Source of the DNA: Paenibacillus illinoisensis NBRC 15959
Lineage (GTDB): Bacteria; Bacillota; Bacilli; Paenibacillales; Paenibacillaceae
Length of the DNA: 64,000 nucleotides
Reading direction: 5' to 3'
NCBI RefSeq assembly: GCF_004000925.1
Contig: NZ_BIME01000005.1
Span: 62,001 to 126,000 of the forward strand
The translations under genes were made by a program, and so were the position numbers. The notes under the pieces were generated by a model. The model was not told where the DNA came from, searched no databases, and was given only the letters and a program-made list of their open reading frames with translations. This document shows, piece by piece, positions 37,599 to 47,361 of the stretch; the first letter of the stretch is position 1; each line of letters starts with the position of its first letter.

Positions 37599-38303
37599 TC
37601 ATTTAATGATTACATTGCCGAAAGGGATGACTTCCTTAAGGATGCGTTTGAATAGTCCTTCATCATTCAGGTCCCGTTCGAGTCTGCTATTCTCCCGTCC
37701 TGCCTGGAAGAGTACCGAGCCCTGTCCCGTCATTTTCCAGTGGTAGTTCATATGCTGACTGGCGAGATTATTTCCATACACGGTGAGTTCCAGCTTGGCA
37801 TTCTCGGGATAGGCTATGATGCTGCCTGCATCTACGTAAAGCGGGGCAGTAGGATGTAATTCCTGCTGGCAGACCTGGCCTTGGGTTAACAGTCCAATCT
37901 TGCCTTTACCTGAGAATTTCATTTTGACAGCATCCTGCGTGATCAGCATGTTCTTAATTTTCTGGATCTTGGTATGCATGCTCACTCCGTCTGAGTAAAA
38001 GAAGAGATGCCGAAAGTCGTACAGCAAATCACTCTCCTCTGTGAGCTCCACTTCCTTCATGGTAAATCCGGGAGGGAGTGCAGCCACAAATTGGCAGGGG
38101 CCAGTGATTTCGGATTTGATCAGCTTTTTTTTGCGGACCATGCCTGAGATGTTCATGAACTTGTCATTGCGACTGCCGCTCGATCCGCGAAAGGCCACGA
38201 TCTGCTGCGGGTGTAAAATATGAAGCCGGTCATTCTGGACCAGCGAGAAGGTTACCACTTGTCCAGCTCCGCCGGCCTCGGCAGTGTTCAGGTGTATGTG
38301 CAT
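37599..38303 (-). CDS. AIM24 family protein
   Basis: The 234-residue protein is beta-rich, with family features such as GKIGLLTQGQVCQQELHPTA and PLYVDAGSIIAYPENAKLEL. The family name comes from a yeast mitochondrial protein. Bacterial members have no settled function. It has no signal peptide. The upstream coiled-coil membrane protein gene is 18 bases away on the same strand, so they form an operon. Confidence 0.8.
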   Translation of the reverse strand: MHIHLNTAEAGGAGQVVTFSLVQNDRLHILHPQQIVAFRGSSGSRNDKFMNISGMVRKKKLIKSEITGPCQFVAALPPGFTMKEVELTEESDLLYDFRHLFFYSDGVSMHTKIQKIKNMLITQDAVKMKFSGKGKIGLLTQGQVCQQELHPTAPLYVDAGSIIAYPENAKLELTVYGNNLASQHMNYHWKMTGQGSVLFQAGRENSRLERDLNDEGLFKRILKEVIPFGNVIIK

Positions 38304-38321
38304 GTGCTTGCTCCTGTTCTT

Positions 38322-38780
38322 TTAGGCTCGGCCAGAACGACGACGCATTCCCCAGCGCATCACGCGAATCAGAACAAAATAGCCTAATATGAGGACAATG
38401 ACGGTGATAATCATCGTTTGAATTCGTTTGGTCGTGGCATTTTTGGCATCTTGATCTTCCTGCAGTTTCGTGACCATATCGGTCAGCTTCTGGTTCTGTT
38501 CTATTAACTGCTCATTCTGGGCCTTGAATGCTTCAACATTGGCCTGGGCTTGTCCCAGTTGAGCAGAGGTTTCATTCAGTTGGTTCAGCGTCTGCTGGTA
38601 GCTCTCCTGCAGGGCGTTCACTTCACCGGGGAGCTCGGAAACGCGTTCCCACCCGCTGTATATGTCAGAGAATATATTGGCACTAGCTGCATTTACTGTA
38701 GATGACAGTGTAACGGTAAATAGAATGAATGTGGTGAATAACACCCGAATGAAATGACCCTTCATGGGTTGTGGCATCAT
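38322..38780 (-). CDS. Secreted/anchored coiled-coil protein
   Basis: The 152-residue protein has an N-terminal hydrophobic segment that looks like a signal peptide (IRVLFTTFILFTVTLSSTVN), a Gln/Asn-rich coiled coil (about 52-112, NQLNETSAQLGQAQANVEAF), a membrane helix (TMIITVIVLILGYFVLI) and a basic tail. It is probably membrane-anchored with the coil outside. I chose the ATG at 38780 because GAAGGTGCCA precedes it. No function is assigned. Confidence 0.65.
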   Translation of the reverse strand: MMPQPMKGHFIRVLFTTFILFTVTLSSTVNAASANIFSDIYSGWERVSELPGEVNALQESYQQTLNQLNETSAQLGQAQANVEAFKAQNEQLIEQNQKLTDMVTKLQEDQDAKNATTKRIQTMIITVIVLILGYFVLIRVMRWGMRRRSGRA

Positions 38781-39093
38781 TGGCACCTTCTTTCGGTGAG
38801 GTTTTTCGTCTGCCGAATTCGTCGTCATTTGTTGAAATACGGCTCTTACATTATACGCCAAAAGCGGCGTGTTGGGTTCAGTACATTGCAAATTTTCAGG
38901 AGGGATCATTTGTTTAATTCAATGTGCAACAGGGTAATATACGTTCAAGGCAGCGCGCGGACAGTTTAAACATAATATCATTACCCCGGTTCCGGGTGCT
39001 TCCATTCACAATGACGAAAATAATAAAAAATAATAAAAAATAATAATATATCCGATTTTTAGAATAAGATCGTGAATAAAGGAGAAGAAATAT
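38781..39093. other. 313-base divergent intergenic region
   Basis: The part nearest the small stalk-like gene has an AT-rich run with three AATAATAAAAA-like units (about 39016-39045). A 19-codon frame from TTG at 38910 has a good AGGAGGG but nothing else to support it. No RNA structure is obvious. Confidence 0.4.
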
Positions 39094-39261
39094 ATGTACA
39101 CAACAGAGCAAACGACACCAACCAAAACGATTATGATTACCGTAAACGGAGAGCCAATCGGGCGTAAACTAATCATTGATAGTGTGACTTACGCGCCTGT
39201 GAGAGAACCGGAATGGGTAGCATCCATAACAGAGATGGGAATGAATCAGCCTACCGTGTAA
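39094..39261 (+). CDS. Small protein resembling a copper-amine-oxidase/stalk domain fragment
   Basis: The 55-residue protein starts MYTTEQTTPTKTIMITVNGE and continues with IIDSVTYAPVREPEWVASI. The VNG...YVPVRE-like pattern is that of the stalk (CuAmOxN-like) domain common on Paenibacillus surface proteins, but here there is no signal peptide and only one short unit. AAAGGAGAAGAAAT precedes the ATG and a hairpin terminator follows, so it is probably a real gene. Confidence 0.65.
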   Translation: MYTTEQTTPTKTIMITVNGEPIGRKLIIDSVTYAPVREPEWVASITEMGMNQPTV

Positions 39262-39291
39262 GTTGGGACTTGTCATAAATATGAAGCGGGG

Positions 39292-39317
39292 AAGCTTGGC
39301 ATAATGCCAGGCTTTTT
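39292..39317 (+). terminator. Terminator of the small stalk-like gene
   Basis: AGCTTGGCAT pairs with TGCCAGGCT (one mismatch), followed by TTTTT. Confidence 0.7.
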
Positions 39318-39383
39318 CGTCGTTTTATGTCGGATTTAGGCGGATTTAGGGATGTAAAAACATTTTAATGTAAAAATATTATG

Positions 39384-39397
39384 CGAACATATGTTCC
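39384..39397. promoter_or_regulatory. LexA (SOS) box
   Basis: CGAACATATGTTCC fits the Bacillus LexA consensus CGAACRNRYGTTYC at all positions. A TATAGT lies just downstream, and the gene starting at 39469 is 71 bases on, so LexA binding should block its promoter. Confidence 0.7.
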
Positions 39398-39468
39398 GTG
39401 ACAATATAGTGTCCATTCACCCTGATAACTTATAAGATAATACACATAAATCGGGGGAGAGACTACCA

Positions 39469-40173
39469 GTGAACTCAGTCTTTGAAGTATGTTATTCGTG
39501 GAACAGAGAGGCCATACCGACAGGGGGGGCCGACCCCGTATATATGATGGTGGAATGGCGTTACGGGGCCCCTGCCAAAAGACTTAGGAAAGTAGCACCT
39601 AAAATTGTGTCAAGAGACATGGAACTTTTGCTCAAACCGGAATTTGGAATTGAACTCAAAGGGATTTATGGCTGCCGATCCAAGGAGACCGATATCGGCT
39701 GGATTCTGCGGCTCGGCGATGTATACAAAGGGGAGAGTAAACAAATTCTCCTCGAATTTGCCATGGGCCCTCGTGTGTCTGGAAAAGCAGCCATATGCTC
39801 TGCCTACTGGAGCACACGCAAAGTGAAGCAGAGTCAGAGAGTACTGCTGCGCCGTGAGCAATTGTATATTCAATATACAAGCCACCTGGGGATGTTACGG
39901 CAGCCGGAGGACCCGAAGGTGGAGAAGACGATTAAATTAAGCGAGACCGTGCCGTTGATTAAACAAGCCCTGCGGGCCTATGAAAGAGGTCGTGCACAAG
40001 AGGGAAGCAATCTGCTTCGCAGGCATGCAGATGCCTTGTTGATTGAGGCAGCACGAAAGCAGGATCTGGATTATTACCAAGAAGCCGAAATTGTGGAGAA
40101 GCTGCGTTATCACTACGGAATCACGTATGGTGGAGCGTACAATAGCCACGGAAAAACCATGTTATGTGAGTAG
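39469..40173 (+). CDS. Protein resembling the C-terminal module of VWA-domain proteins, SOS-linked
   Basis: The 234-residue protein starts with GTG, ten bases after GGGGGA. It reads like the part that follows a von Willebrand A domain: LKPEFGIELKGIYGCRSKET, DIGWILRLGDVYKGESKQIL, then a helical tail with RAYERGRAQEGSNLLRRHAD. No VWA domain or metal site is present, so either the domain was lost or this is a separate small family. The perfect LexA box upstream suggests induction by DNA damage. The function is unknown. Confidence 0.6.
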   Translation: MNSVFEVCYSWNREAIPTGGADPVYMMVEWRYGAPAKRLRKVAPKIVSRDMELLLKPEFGIELKGIYGCRSKETDIGWILRLGDVYKGESKQILLEFAMGPRVSGKAAICSAYWSTRKVKQSQRVLLRREQLYIQYTSHLGMLRQPEDPKVEKTIKLSETVPLIKQALRAYERGRAQEGSNLLRRHADALLIEAARKQDLDYYQEAEIVEKLRYHYGITYGGAYNSHGKTMLCE

Positions 40174-40329
40174 GGACAAAGGACTATTGAGAATGATATG
40201 AAAATGAATGTTTCTACATAGAATTTAAAGGTGAAAATAAAGAGTGAGTCGAATGTACTATATATCATGATTAACAATTGGATGGAGTTGTATCGAATTT
40301 TTTGACAACTTAGTGGAGGGTCCGGCAAA

Positions 40330-41292
40330 ATGACAGACCGACTGATCCGATTAATGCGCATTATAACTCTCGTGCAGGCGAAACCGGGAATTCTGGCCCG
40401 GGAGCTGGCCGAGCGATGCGAGACAACGGAAAGGACGATATATCGCGACATGGAGGCCCTCAGCGCAATGCATATTCCGATCGCCAATATGGGACACGGG
40501 AGAGGTTACATGTTTATCAGCAACTTTGCCATGTATCCGCTCAACTGGTCTGATGAGGAGGCTCACGCTTTTGCTCATTTGGCTGAGGTTATGGATGATA
40601 TTCGTCCTTATCTGAAGCCTGCCTTCGAGAGCGCCTATGAGAAAGTGGTTGCATCGAATCAGAAGAACAAAACGGAGCGGGTAGAGTGGTCAGAGCAGAT
40701 TGGCGGTTTATTTAAAACAGGGCTGCCTGCTTGGCAGAATGACGGCGATGAATGGAAAAGCAGTTCACTGGTGACTTTACTTCAAGCTGGCATGTCACAA
40801 AACACAATTGAGGCAGAATATCTCACTCAAAACATGAAGAAAGTGGTACGGCTCGATCCGTATTGCTTGATCCCACGTGAGTACCGTTTTGATTTGTTGG
40901 CATACTGTCATCTTTTGGAGACGCTAAGGATTTTTGAAGTAGAGAATCTGCAAAAAGTACGGATTCTGCCTCGTACATTCCGCAAAGACGATTTTCTTTT
41001 GCAATCCCATTTCCGCAAGTCGGGAGCCGGCCAAGGACAAGAATGGATTGCGTTCAAGATCCGTTTCTCCCCCGATGCAGTTGAGCATGTGATGCAGCAA
41101 AAATTTTTGGTGCGTCCCATTCTCACGATGGAACCAGAAGGCACATTACTGCTGGAGACCATTTTGGCTGAAGATCAGGAATTTTTGAGATGGCTTAGTC
41201 AGTATGGGCCAGAGGCAGAGATTCTTGAACCCGAGGGATACCGAAGCGTAATGAAAGAACGCCTGAGACGCTGGCAGCAGTTGTATAGCTAA
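40330..41292 (+). CDS. HTH-WYL transcriptional regulator
   Basis: The 320-residue protein has an N-terminal winged helix of the DeoR/HTH_11 type (LIRLMRIITLVQAKPGILAR, ELAERCETTERTIYRDMEAL) and a C-terminal WYL-like sensor with LDPYCLIPREYRFDLLAYCH, ending in a beta-rich WCX-like part. Such regulators sense nucleotides or other small ligands. The targets are unknown. GGAGGG precedes the ATG. Confidence 0.8.
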   Translation: MTDRLIRLMRIITLVQAKPGILARELAERCETTERTIYRDMEALSAMHIPIANMGHGRGYMFISNFAMYPLNWSDEEAHAFAHLAEVMDDIRPYLKPAFESAYEKVVASNQKNKTERVEWSEQIGGLFKTGLPAWQNDGDEWKSSSLVTLLQAGMSQNTIEAEYLTQNMKKVVRLDPYCLIPREYRFDLLAYCHLLETLRIFEVENLQKVRILPRTFRKDDFLLQSHFRKSGAGQGQEWIAFKIRFSPDAVEHVMQQKFLVRPILTMEPEGTLLLETILAEDQEFLRWLSQYGPEAEILEPEGYRSVMKERLRRWQQLYS

Positions 41293-41346
41293 TGCCCAGC
41301 GTGGACAGGCGTTCTTTTGCATGATTAAGAGGAAAGATCAAACAGC

Positions 41347-42018
41347 TTATTCATTGGTTTTGAACAGATGAGCGAGATTACCGAAGGGTGAATCTTTCAC
41401 ATCGTCTTCTGTGCTGCTGGAATACACAACTTTGGAAGCAACGCCTTCATCATCAGCGGCACAGTTGGTTTCCAGATTGAAGCGATCGAATTGATGCATG
41501 AATACTTTGGCGGTATTGATGGCGTCATCCAGTGCACGATGTTGGGTGCCGTCGAACTCGATTCCGCATAGTTCGAGTGCTTGAGCTAGTCCAAGCTGAC
41601 GGAATTTGCCTTCCTTGCGAACGGTTCGCGACCACTGCTGCTGCAGGTCATTATGATTCGTGATCCAGGCAACATCAAGCTGGTGTGTACGACAATGGGA
41701 GATCAGCTTGCTGCGGTCATCGGGTCCCCAGGAACACATATAATAAACTTCGCTTCCCATCCAGGCGATAAAGTTTTGGAGTGCTTCAGGAAAAAGAGGA
41801 GCAGCATCAATATCTTTTTGCGTAATTCCAGTAAATTGAATGGTGTCGGTGGACAGCACCGATTTATTCGAAGGACGAACATAAGTATGAAACGTGTCGG
41901 ATACATATAATCCGTCAGGTCCTTCCGTAACTTTTACCGCACCGATATCGATAATTTCAGAAGAGTAACGCGCGTTACGGCTAACCGTAAATTCAAGATC
42001 ATAGATAATATATGGCAT
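41347..42018 (-). CDS. DEDDh 3'-5' exonuclease (KapD/ERI-1-like)
   Basis: The 223-residue protein has the exonuclease motifs YDLEFT (Exo I), a middle Asp-containing segment around WGPDDRSKL (Exo II), and QHRALDDAINTAKV (Exo III, His and Asp). The sequence resembles KapD, a sporulation-related exonuclease. The 45 residues after the domain are acidic and of unknown role. It should trim RNA or DNA 3' ends. Confidence 0.8.
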   Translation of the reverse strand: MPYIIYDLEFTVSRNARYSSEIIDIGAVKVTEGPDGLYVSDTFHTYVRPSNKSVLSTDTIQFTGITQKDIDAAPLFPEALQNFIAWMGSEVYYMCSWGPDDRSKLISHCRTHQLDVAWITNHNDLQQQWSRTVRKEGKFRQLGLAQALELCGIEFDGTQHRALDDAINTAKVFMHQFDRFNLETNCAADDEGVASKVVYSSSTEDDVKDSPFGNLAHLFKTNE

Positions 42019-42139
42019 AGGACAAGCTCCTTTATCAATAATACATGTTCTCTATCTCTCTATATTACAGGGAAGCCAGCGGGATGTCAGCATCACCCGC
42101 GGAATTCTTCCTGCCCGTTATCTGCATGTAACACATTAG

Positions 42140-42168
42140 TTGACAATTGCTTGCAAATGCACTAATGT
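42140..42168 (+). promoter_or_regulatory. Promoter of the T-box-proS unit
   Basis: TTGACA and TAATGT are 17 bases apart, placing the start of transcription near 42175, just before the T-box leader. Confidence 0.7.
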
Positions 42169-42174
42169 GATCAA

Positions 42175-42495
42175 AAATGATAACAGCGATTAGTGAGGAC
42201 ATAATTGCGCCAGCCAGCTTCAATCAGAGAGGGAACCGATTGGTGAGAGGTTTCTGCTGCTGCTTCGTAATTCCCACCTCGCGAGCTGCGGAAGAGAATG
42301 CCAGCAGGCTGCAACCTCCGCCGGACTGGGCCCGTTACGCCTCAGAGGACTGTATGATTCCATATTGCCTATTGGGGAAACGGGACGTTTGTTCAGCATG
42401 CCCGGGGAAACCCGAGACGTGTTAGTGAATGTAACCATGCAGTTAAATAAGGGTGGTACCACGACACATTCGTCCCTTGACGGATGTGTCTTTTT
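42175..42495 (+). promoter_or_regulatory. T-box leader of proS
   Basis: The leader has the conserved T-box sequence AAGGGTGGTACCACG (42449-42463), a stem I region with GAGAGGGAACCGATTGGTGAG, and a terminator GACACATTCG...CGGATGTGTC followed by TTTTT (42463-42495). Uncharged tRNA-Pro should stabilise the antiterminator and switch proS on. A CCT within AACCTCC (about 42315) is a candidate Pro specifier codon, but I could not fold the loop to prove it. Confidence 0.9.
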
Positions 42496-42551
42496 GCTGT
42501 TTATCCACTCATTTTGCAAAAATGATCAGGAAGATAAGGAGTGTGGAATGG

Positions 42552-44285
42552 ATGCGTCAAAGTGAAATGCTTGTTCCAACATTACGTGAAGCGCCGGCAG
42601 AGGCGGATGCAGCCGGACATCGCTGGCTGCTTCGTTCAGGCATGATTCGCCAGCTGGCAGCAGGGATATACAGCTATTTGCCGCTGGGGCGGCGTATACT
42701 GCTCAATGTCGAGCGGATCGTTCGTGAAGAGATGGACCGTGCCGGTTGTCAGGAAGTACTGCTGCCTATTATGCAGCCGGCAGAGCTGTGGGAGGAATCG
42801 GGAAGATACAGCCAGTACGGCCCTGAGCTAATGCGTTTGCAGGATCGCCACGATCGGGAGTTCGCTCTCGGACCAACCCATGAGGAAGTGGTGACTGCTC
42901 TTGCGCGTGATGAGGTCAATTCCTACAGAAAATTGCCCTTCACGTTATATCAGATTGGAACCAAGTTCCGGGATGAACGGCGTCCAAGATTCGGCTTGCT
43001 GCGTGGCCGCGAGTTTATTATGAAGGATGCGTACTCTTTTGCTTCCGACTGGGAAGAGCTGGATCACACGTATCAGGCGATGAATAAGGCATATTCACGC
43101 ATTTTGGAGCGCTGCGGTCTGGAATATATTCGTGTAGAAGCAGATGCAGGTACAATCGGCGGTCAGGGAGAAACACACGAATTCATGGCACTGGCTGATG
43201 TGGGAGAGGATACGATTGTATCCTGTAAGCAGTGTGGGTATGCTGCGAATCTCGAGAAGGCCGGATACCAGACAAATGGAGCTGTAACCCAGCATACAGC
43301 TGAATCCCGGTCCAATGCCGTGGACCAATCGCTAATCCGACTCCATACGCCCGCTATTCGTACCATTTCCGAGCTCAGTTCCTACGTCGGTGAGGGACCC
43401 GAGCAAATCATAAAAACACTGCTCTATCAAGCGGATGGTCAACTGATTGCTGCACTTGTTCGCGGGGACCATGAAGTGAATGATATTGCGCTCAAGCACG
43501 TATTGGGTGCCGAGGAACTCATTCTGGCTGACGAAGAAGCACTAGCAGGCCGTTCGGATTTGAAGGTTGGTTTCCTGGGACCTGTCGGTCTGGATCTGCC
43601 ACTCATCGTGGACGCGGATGTGGCTGCGATGGGAAGTGCGATTACCGGCGCCAACGAAGTCGATATGCATTTGTCGGGTGTTCGCCCGGGGGTCGATTTT
43701 GCCTTGAACAAAGCCCGGCAAATTCGCTTCGCGACTGACGGTGATAACTGCCCTACATGTGGGGCCAAGCTTGTATTTACCAAAGGCATTGAAGTAGGAC
43801 ACATTTTCAAGCTGGGCACCAAATATAGTGATGCCATGAACGCTTCATTCTTGGACCGGAATGGTCGCCAGTGTGCCCCGGTGATGGGATGTTACGGTAT
43901 TGGAGTGTCCCGTCTGATGGCTGCCATTGCCGAGCAATATGCTGGAGAGGACGGAATAAGGTGGCCGGCAGCTGTTGCGCCATATCAGATTCACCTGATC
44001 CCCATAAACTGGAAAGATGAGCAGCAGCGTCAGCTTGTCCTGGAACTTGAACAGCAGTTAGGGGATGCAGGATACACGGTGCTGACAGATGATCGGGATG
44101 AACGTCCCGGGGTGAAGTTTAAGGATGCGGAACTCATTGGTCTGCCTGTACAGATTGTGGTTGGCCGGGGCGCTGCAGAACGGAATGTCGAATTAGGGTC
44201 CCACACTCTTGCCGGTAAAGGGGAAACCAAGCGGATTAGCATGAGTGTGGAAGAGGCATTGACTCATGCCAAGGAAGTGCTCTAG
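42552..44285 (+). CDS. proS: Prolyl-tRNA synthetase
   Basis: The 577-residue protein is a bacterial-type ProS. The N-terminus reads MRQSEMLVPTLREAPAEAD. Class II motif 2 is in TKFRDERRPRFGLLRGREFI and motif 3 in GCYGIGVSRLMAA. An insertion (editing) domain lies in the middle (about 220-400). The start at 42552 fits the family and has AAGGAG before it. The open frame to 42453 runs into the T-box and is not used. Control is by the T-box leader. Confidence 0.95.
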   Translation: MRQSEMLVPTLREAPAEADAAGHRWLLRSGMIRQLAAGIYSYLPLGRRILLNVERIVREEMDRAGCQEVLLPIMQPAELWEESGRYSQYGPELMRLQDRHDREFALGPTHEEVVTALARDEVNSYRKLPFTLYQIGTKFRDERRPRFGLLRGREFIMKDAYSFASDWEELDHTYQAMNKAYSRILERCGLEYIRVEADAGTIGGQGETHEFMALADVGEDTIVSCKQCGYAANLEKAGYQTNGAVTQHTAESRSNAVDQSLIRLHTPAIRTISELSSYVGEGPEQIIKTLLYQADGQLIAALVRGDHEVNDIALKHVLGAEELILADEEALAGRSDLKVGFLGPVGLDLPLIVDADVAAMGSAITGANEVDMHLSGVRPGVDFALNKARQIRFATDGDNCPTCGAKLVFTKGIEVGHIFKLGTKYSDAMNASFLDRNGRQCAPVMGCYGIGVSRLMAAIAEQYAGEDGIRWPAAVAPYQIHLIPINWKDEQQRQLVLELEQQLGDAGYTVLTDDRDERPGVKFKDAELIGLPVQIVVGRGAAERNVELGSHTLAGKGETKRISMSVEEALTHAKEVL

Positions 44286-44787
44286 TCCGTAGATAATCTT
44301 ATTTGTCCGAATGTCAGTACACTGTTAATTCGTGTCATAAAGGGACATATTTTATAGGTCCACATATTATGAGATATTCCATTTTTGTGGGGTATTTTGA
44401 AATCAAGCATCAAAACAAGGCCTATAGACATATGAATTAACAGAATCATATGCATGATGCCGTACAAAATGACTACTCTTTACTAATGTGTATAATGCAT
44501 TTTAACTTTTTTGAAAAGTACACGTTCCGCTGATTGGGTTGAAGTATGGAAAGAGGTGCAAATATGCAAAGCATTTTTGTATATTATGTTCGTCTGGAAA
44601 GCGAATAAATCGCGCAGCAGTGGCAATTATGCGCATATTTTCTATAGTTCACGATTAGGGACTCAGAGAGTGTATGTACGATAGGTTAGGTTTGAGGATT
44701 TATTTTTGCCGCAAAGGTATTTTAATCGTTTTTGCCTAAAAGGCTCACAAGGGAAAGGTAAATGGTTGCTTTTCAAATGAGAAGCAG
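44286..44787. other. 502-base AT-rich intergenic region
   Basis: Little is visible. A TATAAT near 44491 could be a -10 element. A 14-codon frame at 44564-44608 has AAAGAGGTGCAAAT before its ATG but no other support. No repeat or known RNA is seen. Confidence 0.35.
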
Positions 44788-44832
44788 AAAGGGTGCTCCT
44801 TCAGCCAGATTGGCTGAAGGAACACCCTTTTT
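44788..44832. terminator. Large terminator hairpin
   Basis: AAAGGGTG/CACCCTTT and TCCTTCAGCCA/GGCTGAAGGA form a long stem with TTTTT on + and a pyrimidine run on -. It probably ends the 5'-nucleotidase transcript (minus strand). Confidence 0.8.
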
Positions 44833-44907
44833 CCGATACTGCTATCATTACTTCTGATTCAATCGATCTGTGGAGCAGGTCACACTATTCGAATATTGGT
44901 TTGCTGC

Positions 44908-46722
44908 TTAAGAAGCAGCAGGCAGCTTCAGTTGTTGACCAGGATAAATCCAGTGAGGATTTTTGATGCTGTTCAACTTTTGCAGCGCTTGCCAGGTTGT
45001 GTTGTATTTTTTGGAGATGGAGTACAGGGAGTCTCCGGATTTTACAACATATACTTTGGCAGGAGCTGGTTTGTTTGGTGTCGGTTTTGAAGGTGTTTCT
45101 GGTTTTGGTGTTACCGGTTTTGGCGTTTCTGGCTTCGGTGTAGCCGGAGCAGGTGTCTCTGTCTCTGGAGCTTCCGGTTCAGCTACAGGTGTTTTTGCTT
45201 CCTTGATTCGGCCATCTGTTTTGATGTCCACAGCGCCAAGCTTCTGCATGTATTCAATCAGTGCTTCGTCCATTGCACCGTACATGCCGGAGATGGTGTA
45301 TTTGTTGAACATGGTGTACTCGTCACCGCCAACGGCTGTGAAGTCATTCGTAGCCAGTGTATACGTGGCTTCGGGATCAAGAGCTTTGTCTCCGATCATC
45401 ACGGAATGTACACGGCTGCCTTCGGCAGCTGAAGTATCAATACTGAACGTCATGCCAGATACTTGCGGGAAACCACCGCTTGGTTCCGGATAGGAGGCTA
45501 CGCCGTTTTCAAGGGCTGCCAGAACATCAGAGCCTTTTACATCAAGCGTTACAACCTGATTACCAAAAGGAAGTACAGTGATAATGTCGCCTTTGGTTAC
45601 GATACCTTTTTCAATGGAAGCACGGATACCGCCGCCGTTCGTAAGTGCAATATCTGCATTGCTGACATCACGAAGGGCATCTGCGAGCAGGTCACCTAGG
45701 TTTGTCTCGCCAGCACGGACTTGTTCGCGTTTACCATCAAGCAGGATCGCTGTATTGGCCACTTCTTCTTTAAGAATAGGTTCTTGTTCTTTTTGAATGG
45801 AGTTCACGAGTGCTGCTACTTTCTCATTCGGTTTAATATCTTTGGCTTCTGTTTCATCAATCAATGTAGCTTGTTTCTTCGTTACCTTGCCACCGTCTAC
45901 CCACAGATCGATGACACCTACGAAGTTGGTGTACTCTCCGGCACTCGCGATCAATGTTCCGTTGTCGGATACGAGACCATCCTGGAGGATGGTGTGGCTG
46001 TGTCCGTCGATGAATACATCAATACCCGGAACTTCTTTTACCACTTTGAAGCTAGTGTCAGTACTGGAAGCATCTTGTCCAAGGTGTCCCAGAACAACTA
46101 CCACATCCACTTTGCTGCGAATTTCGTTCACCAGAACTTTGGCTTCCGCAGCTGGGTCTGTAATATCAAGACCTTCAACATTTTTTGGATTCGTTTTGTA
46201 CATGGTTTCAGGTGTAGTCAAGGCGATGATTCCGATTTTCACACCGTCAACTTCTTTAATAAGATAGGGATCAAAAAGACGAGTTCCGTCTTTTTTCTTC
46301 ACGTTGGCACTGAGCATTGGAAAATTCATCATGTCTGCAAGCTCAACAAGGTGCTTGGAGCCGTAGTTAAATTCGTGGTTACCCGGAACGATGGCCTGGT
46401 AGCCCATTTCATTCATGACTTTGACGATACTCTCGCCATTCACGAGTGTCGCAAAGGTAGTACCATGCACAGCATCCCCTGCATCAAGCAAAAGGGTATT
46501 TGGATTCTCGCTGCGGTATTTGTCAGCAATCCCTGCCACTTTGGCATAGCCCATTGCAGGTGAAGCTTCAACTGCACGTGCATGTGTGTCATTCGTATGT
46601 AGAATCGTAATGTGTTTACCCGTGCCCGGAGTTGTATCCGTTGCAGCGGCCGCAATTCCTACACTGCCAAACAGTAAGCAAGCCGTTAGCAGAAGTGAAA
46701 CGTAAGTCTTCCAGATTTTCAT
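44908..46722 (-). CDS. Secreted 5'-nucleotidase/metallophosphatase with C-terminal LysM
   Basis: The 604-residue protein has a signal peptide ([20 protein letters not shown], cut after AAA), a calcineurin-like phosphatase domain (about 36-260) with metal motifs [26 protein letters not shown] and GHSHT, and a 5'-nucleotidase C domain (about 320-490, [10 protein letters not shown]). A Pro/Lys/Thr linker and a LysM peptidoglycan-binding domain (about 557-601, [20 protein letters not shown]) follow. It should release phosphate and nucleosides at the cell wall. GGGAGGG sets the start. Confidence 0.9.
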   Translation of the reverse strand: MKIWKTYVSLLLTACLLFGSVGIAAAATDTTPGTGKHITILHTNDTHARAVEASPAMGYAKVAGIADKYRSENPNTLLLDAGDAVHGTTFATLVNGESIVKVMNEMGYQAIVPGNHEFNYGSKHLVELADMMNFPMLSANVKKKDGTRLFDPYLIKEVDGVKIGIIALTTPETMYKTNPKNVEGLDITDPAAEAKVLVNEIRSKVDVVVVLGHLGQDASSTDTSFKVVKEVPGIDVFIDGHSHTILQDGLVSDNGTLIASAGEYTNFVGVIDLWVDGGKVTKKQATLIDETEAKDIKPNEKVAALVNSIQKEQEPILKEEVANTAILLDGKREQVRAGETNLGDLLADALRDVSNADIALTNGGGIRASIEKGIVTKGDIITVLPFGNQVVTLDVKGSDVLAALENGVASYPEPSGGFPQVSGMTFSIDTSAAEGSRVHSVMIGDKALDPEATYTLATNDFTAVGGDEYTMFNKYTISGMYGAMDEALIEYMQKLGAVDIKTDGRIKEAKTPVAEPEAPETETPAPATPKPETPKPVTPKPETPSKPTPNKPAPAKVYVVKSGDSLYSISKKYNTTWQALQKLNSIKNPHWIYPGQQLKLPAAS

Positions 46723-46902
46723 ATGAATCTGTACCCTCCCAAAAATATGATCTGCCTGAGCTCTCGCACAGCTCAAATTGTATTTTAGCAGACTATGATT
46801 AGGAAATCTCGTGATTTACGTAAAAATAGGTAACCTGAAAGTGACATCTAATCGACTGGCTGGGAAATAAAGTTAACGCTCATTTGAATGAAACGTATGT
46901 TC

Positions 46903-47319
46903 TTATATAGAGTAAAAAAAATGCTGCGCTTCGCGCGGCAGTCCTGTACGTAAACAGAATTTCTCCAGGGATTCATCAGGTTCCGGCATGACTCCCGAGG
47001 TCAATAATTGAATGGCAAAACGATTGGCCTGTCTTTCCAGCTTGCCGGGAGCAAAATAGGAGTGTTCCTCCAAAAAGAAACGATTAATGCCTTTGTGCAA
47101 TCGGTCGTGTCCAAGTTCATGAGCGCATACAAACCGCTGCCATTCCGGCGGAAGTTCACTGTGAATGACAATAAATCTGCGGCGGAGCTTGCGGAAATAC
47201 AGCCCTTTGGTAGACTTGCCCAGATTGGTGAAACGGATCTGTATTCCAATGGCTCTGGCAATGCTGAAGGGGCAGTTGGTCCGGTGTTTTCGAATCAGCT
47301 TTGTTACCATCTCGTCCAT
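46903..47319 (-). CDS. ImmA/IrrE-type metallopeptidase (XkdA-like)
   Basis: The 138-residue protein has the zinc motif HELGHDRLH near residue 67 and the family's downstream Glu in ERQANRFAIQLL. ImmA and XkdA peptidases cleave the XRE repressor of their element and relieve repression. It follows an XRE repressor gene on the same strand, 42 bases away, the same order as in PBSX-like and ICE elements. AGGTGAGATGAT precedes the ATG. Confidence 0.85.
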   Translation of the reverse strand: MDEMVTKLIRKHRTNCPFSIARAIGIQIRFTNLGKSTKGLYFRKLRRRFIVIHSELPPEWQRFVCAHELGHDRLHKGINRFFLEEHSYFAPGKLERQANRFAIQLLTSGVMPEPDESLEKFCLRTGLPREAQHFFYSI

Positions 47320-47361
47320 ATCATCTCACCTGCTGCTTCATTGTAATCAGCTTTCCATGCC

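Noticed and set aside
38910..38969. A 19-codon frame starting with TTG after AGGAGGG.
   Set aside because: No promoter, homology or conserved pattern is visible, and it lies in a divergent promoter region.
44564..44608. A 14-codon frame with AAAGAGGTGCAAAT before its ATG.
   Set aside because: Too short and without a related protein or clear promoter and terminator; kept only as a note in the intergenic entry.
46890..46903. A LexA-like sequence GAAACGTATGTTCT.
   Set aside because: It has one mismatch and overlaps the end of the ImmA gene, not a promoter.
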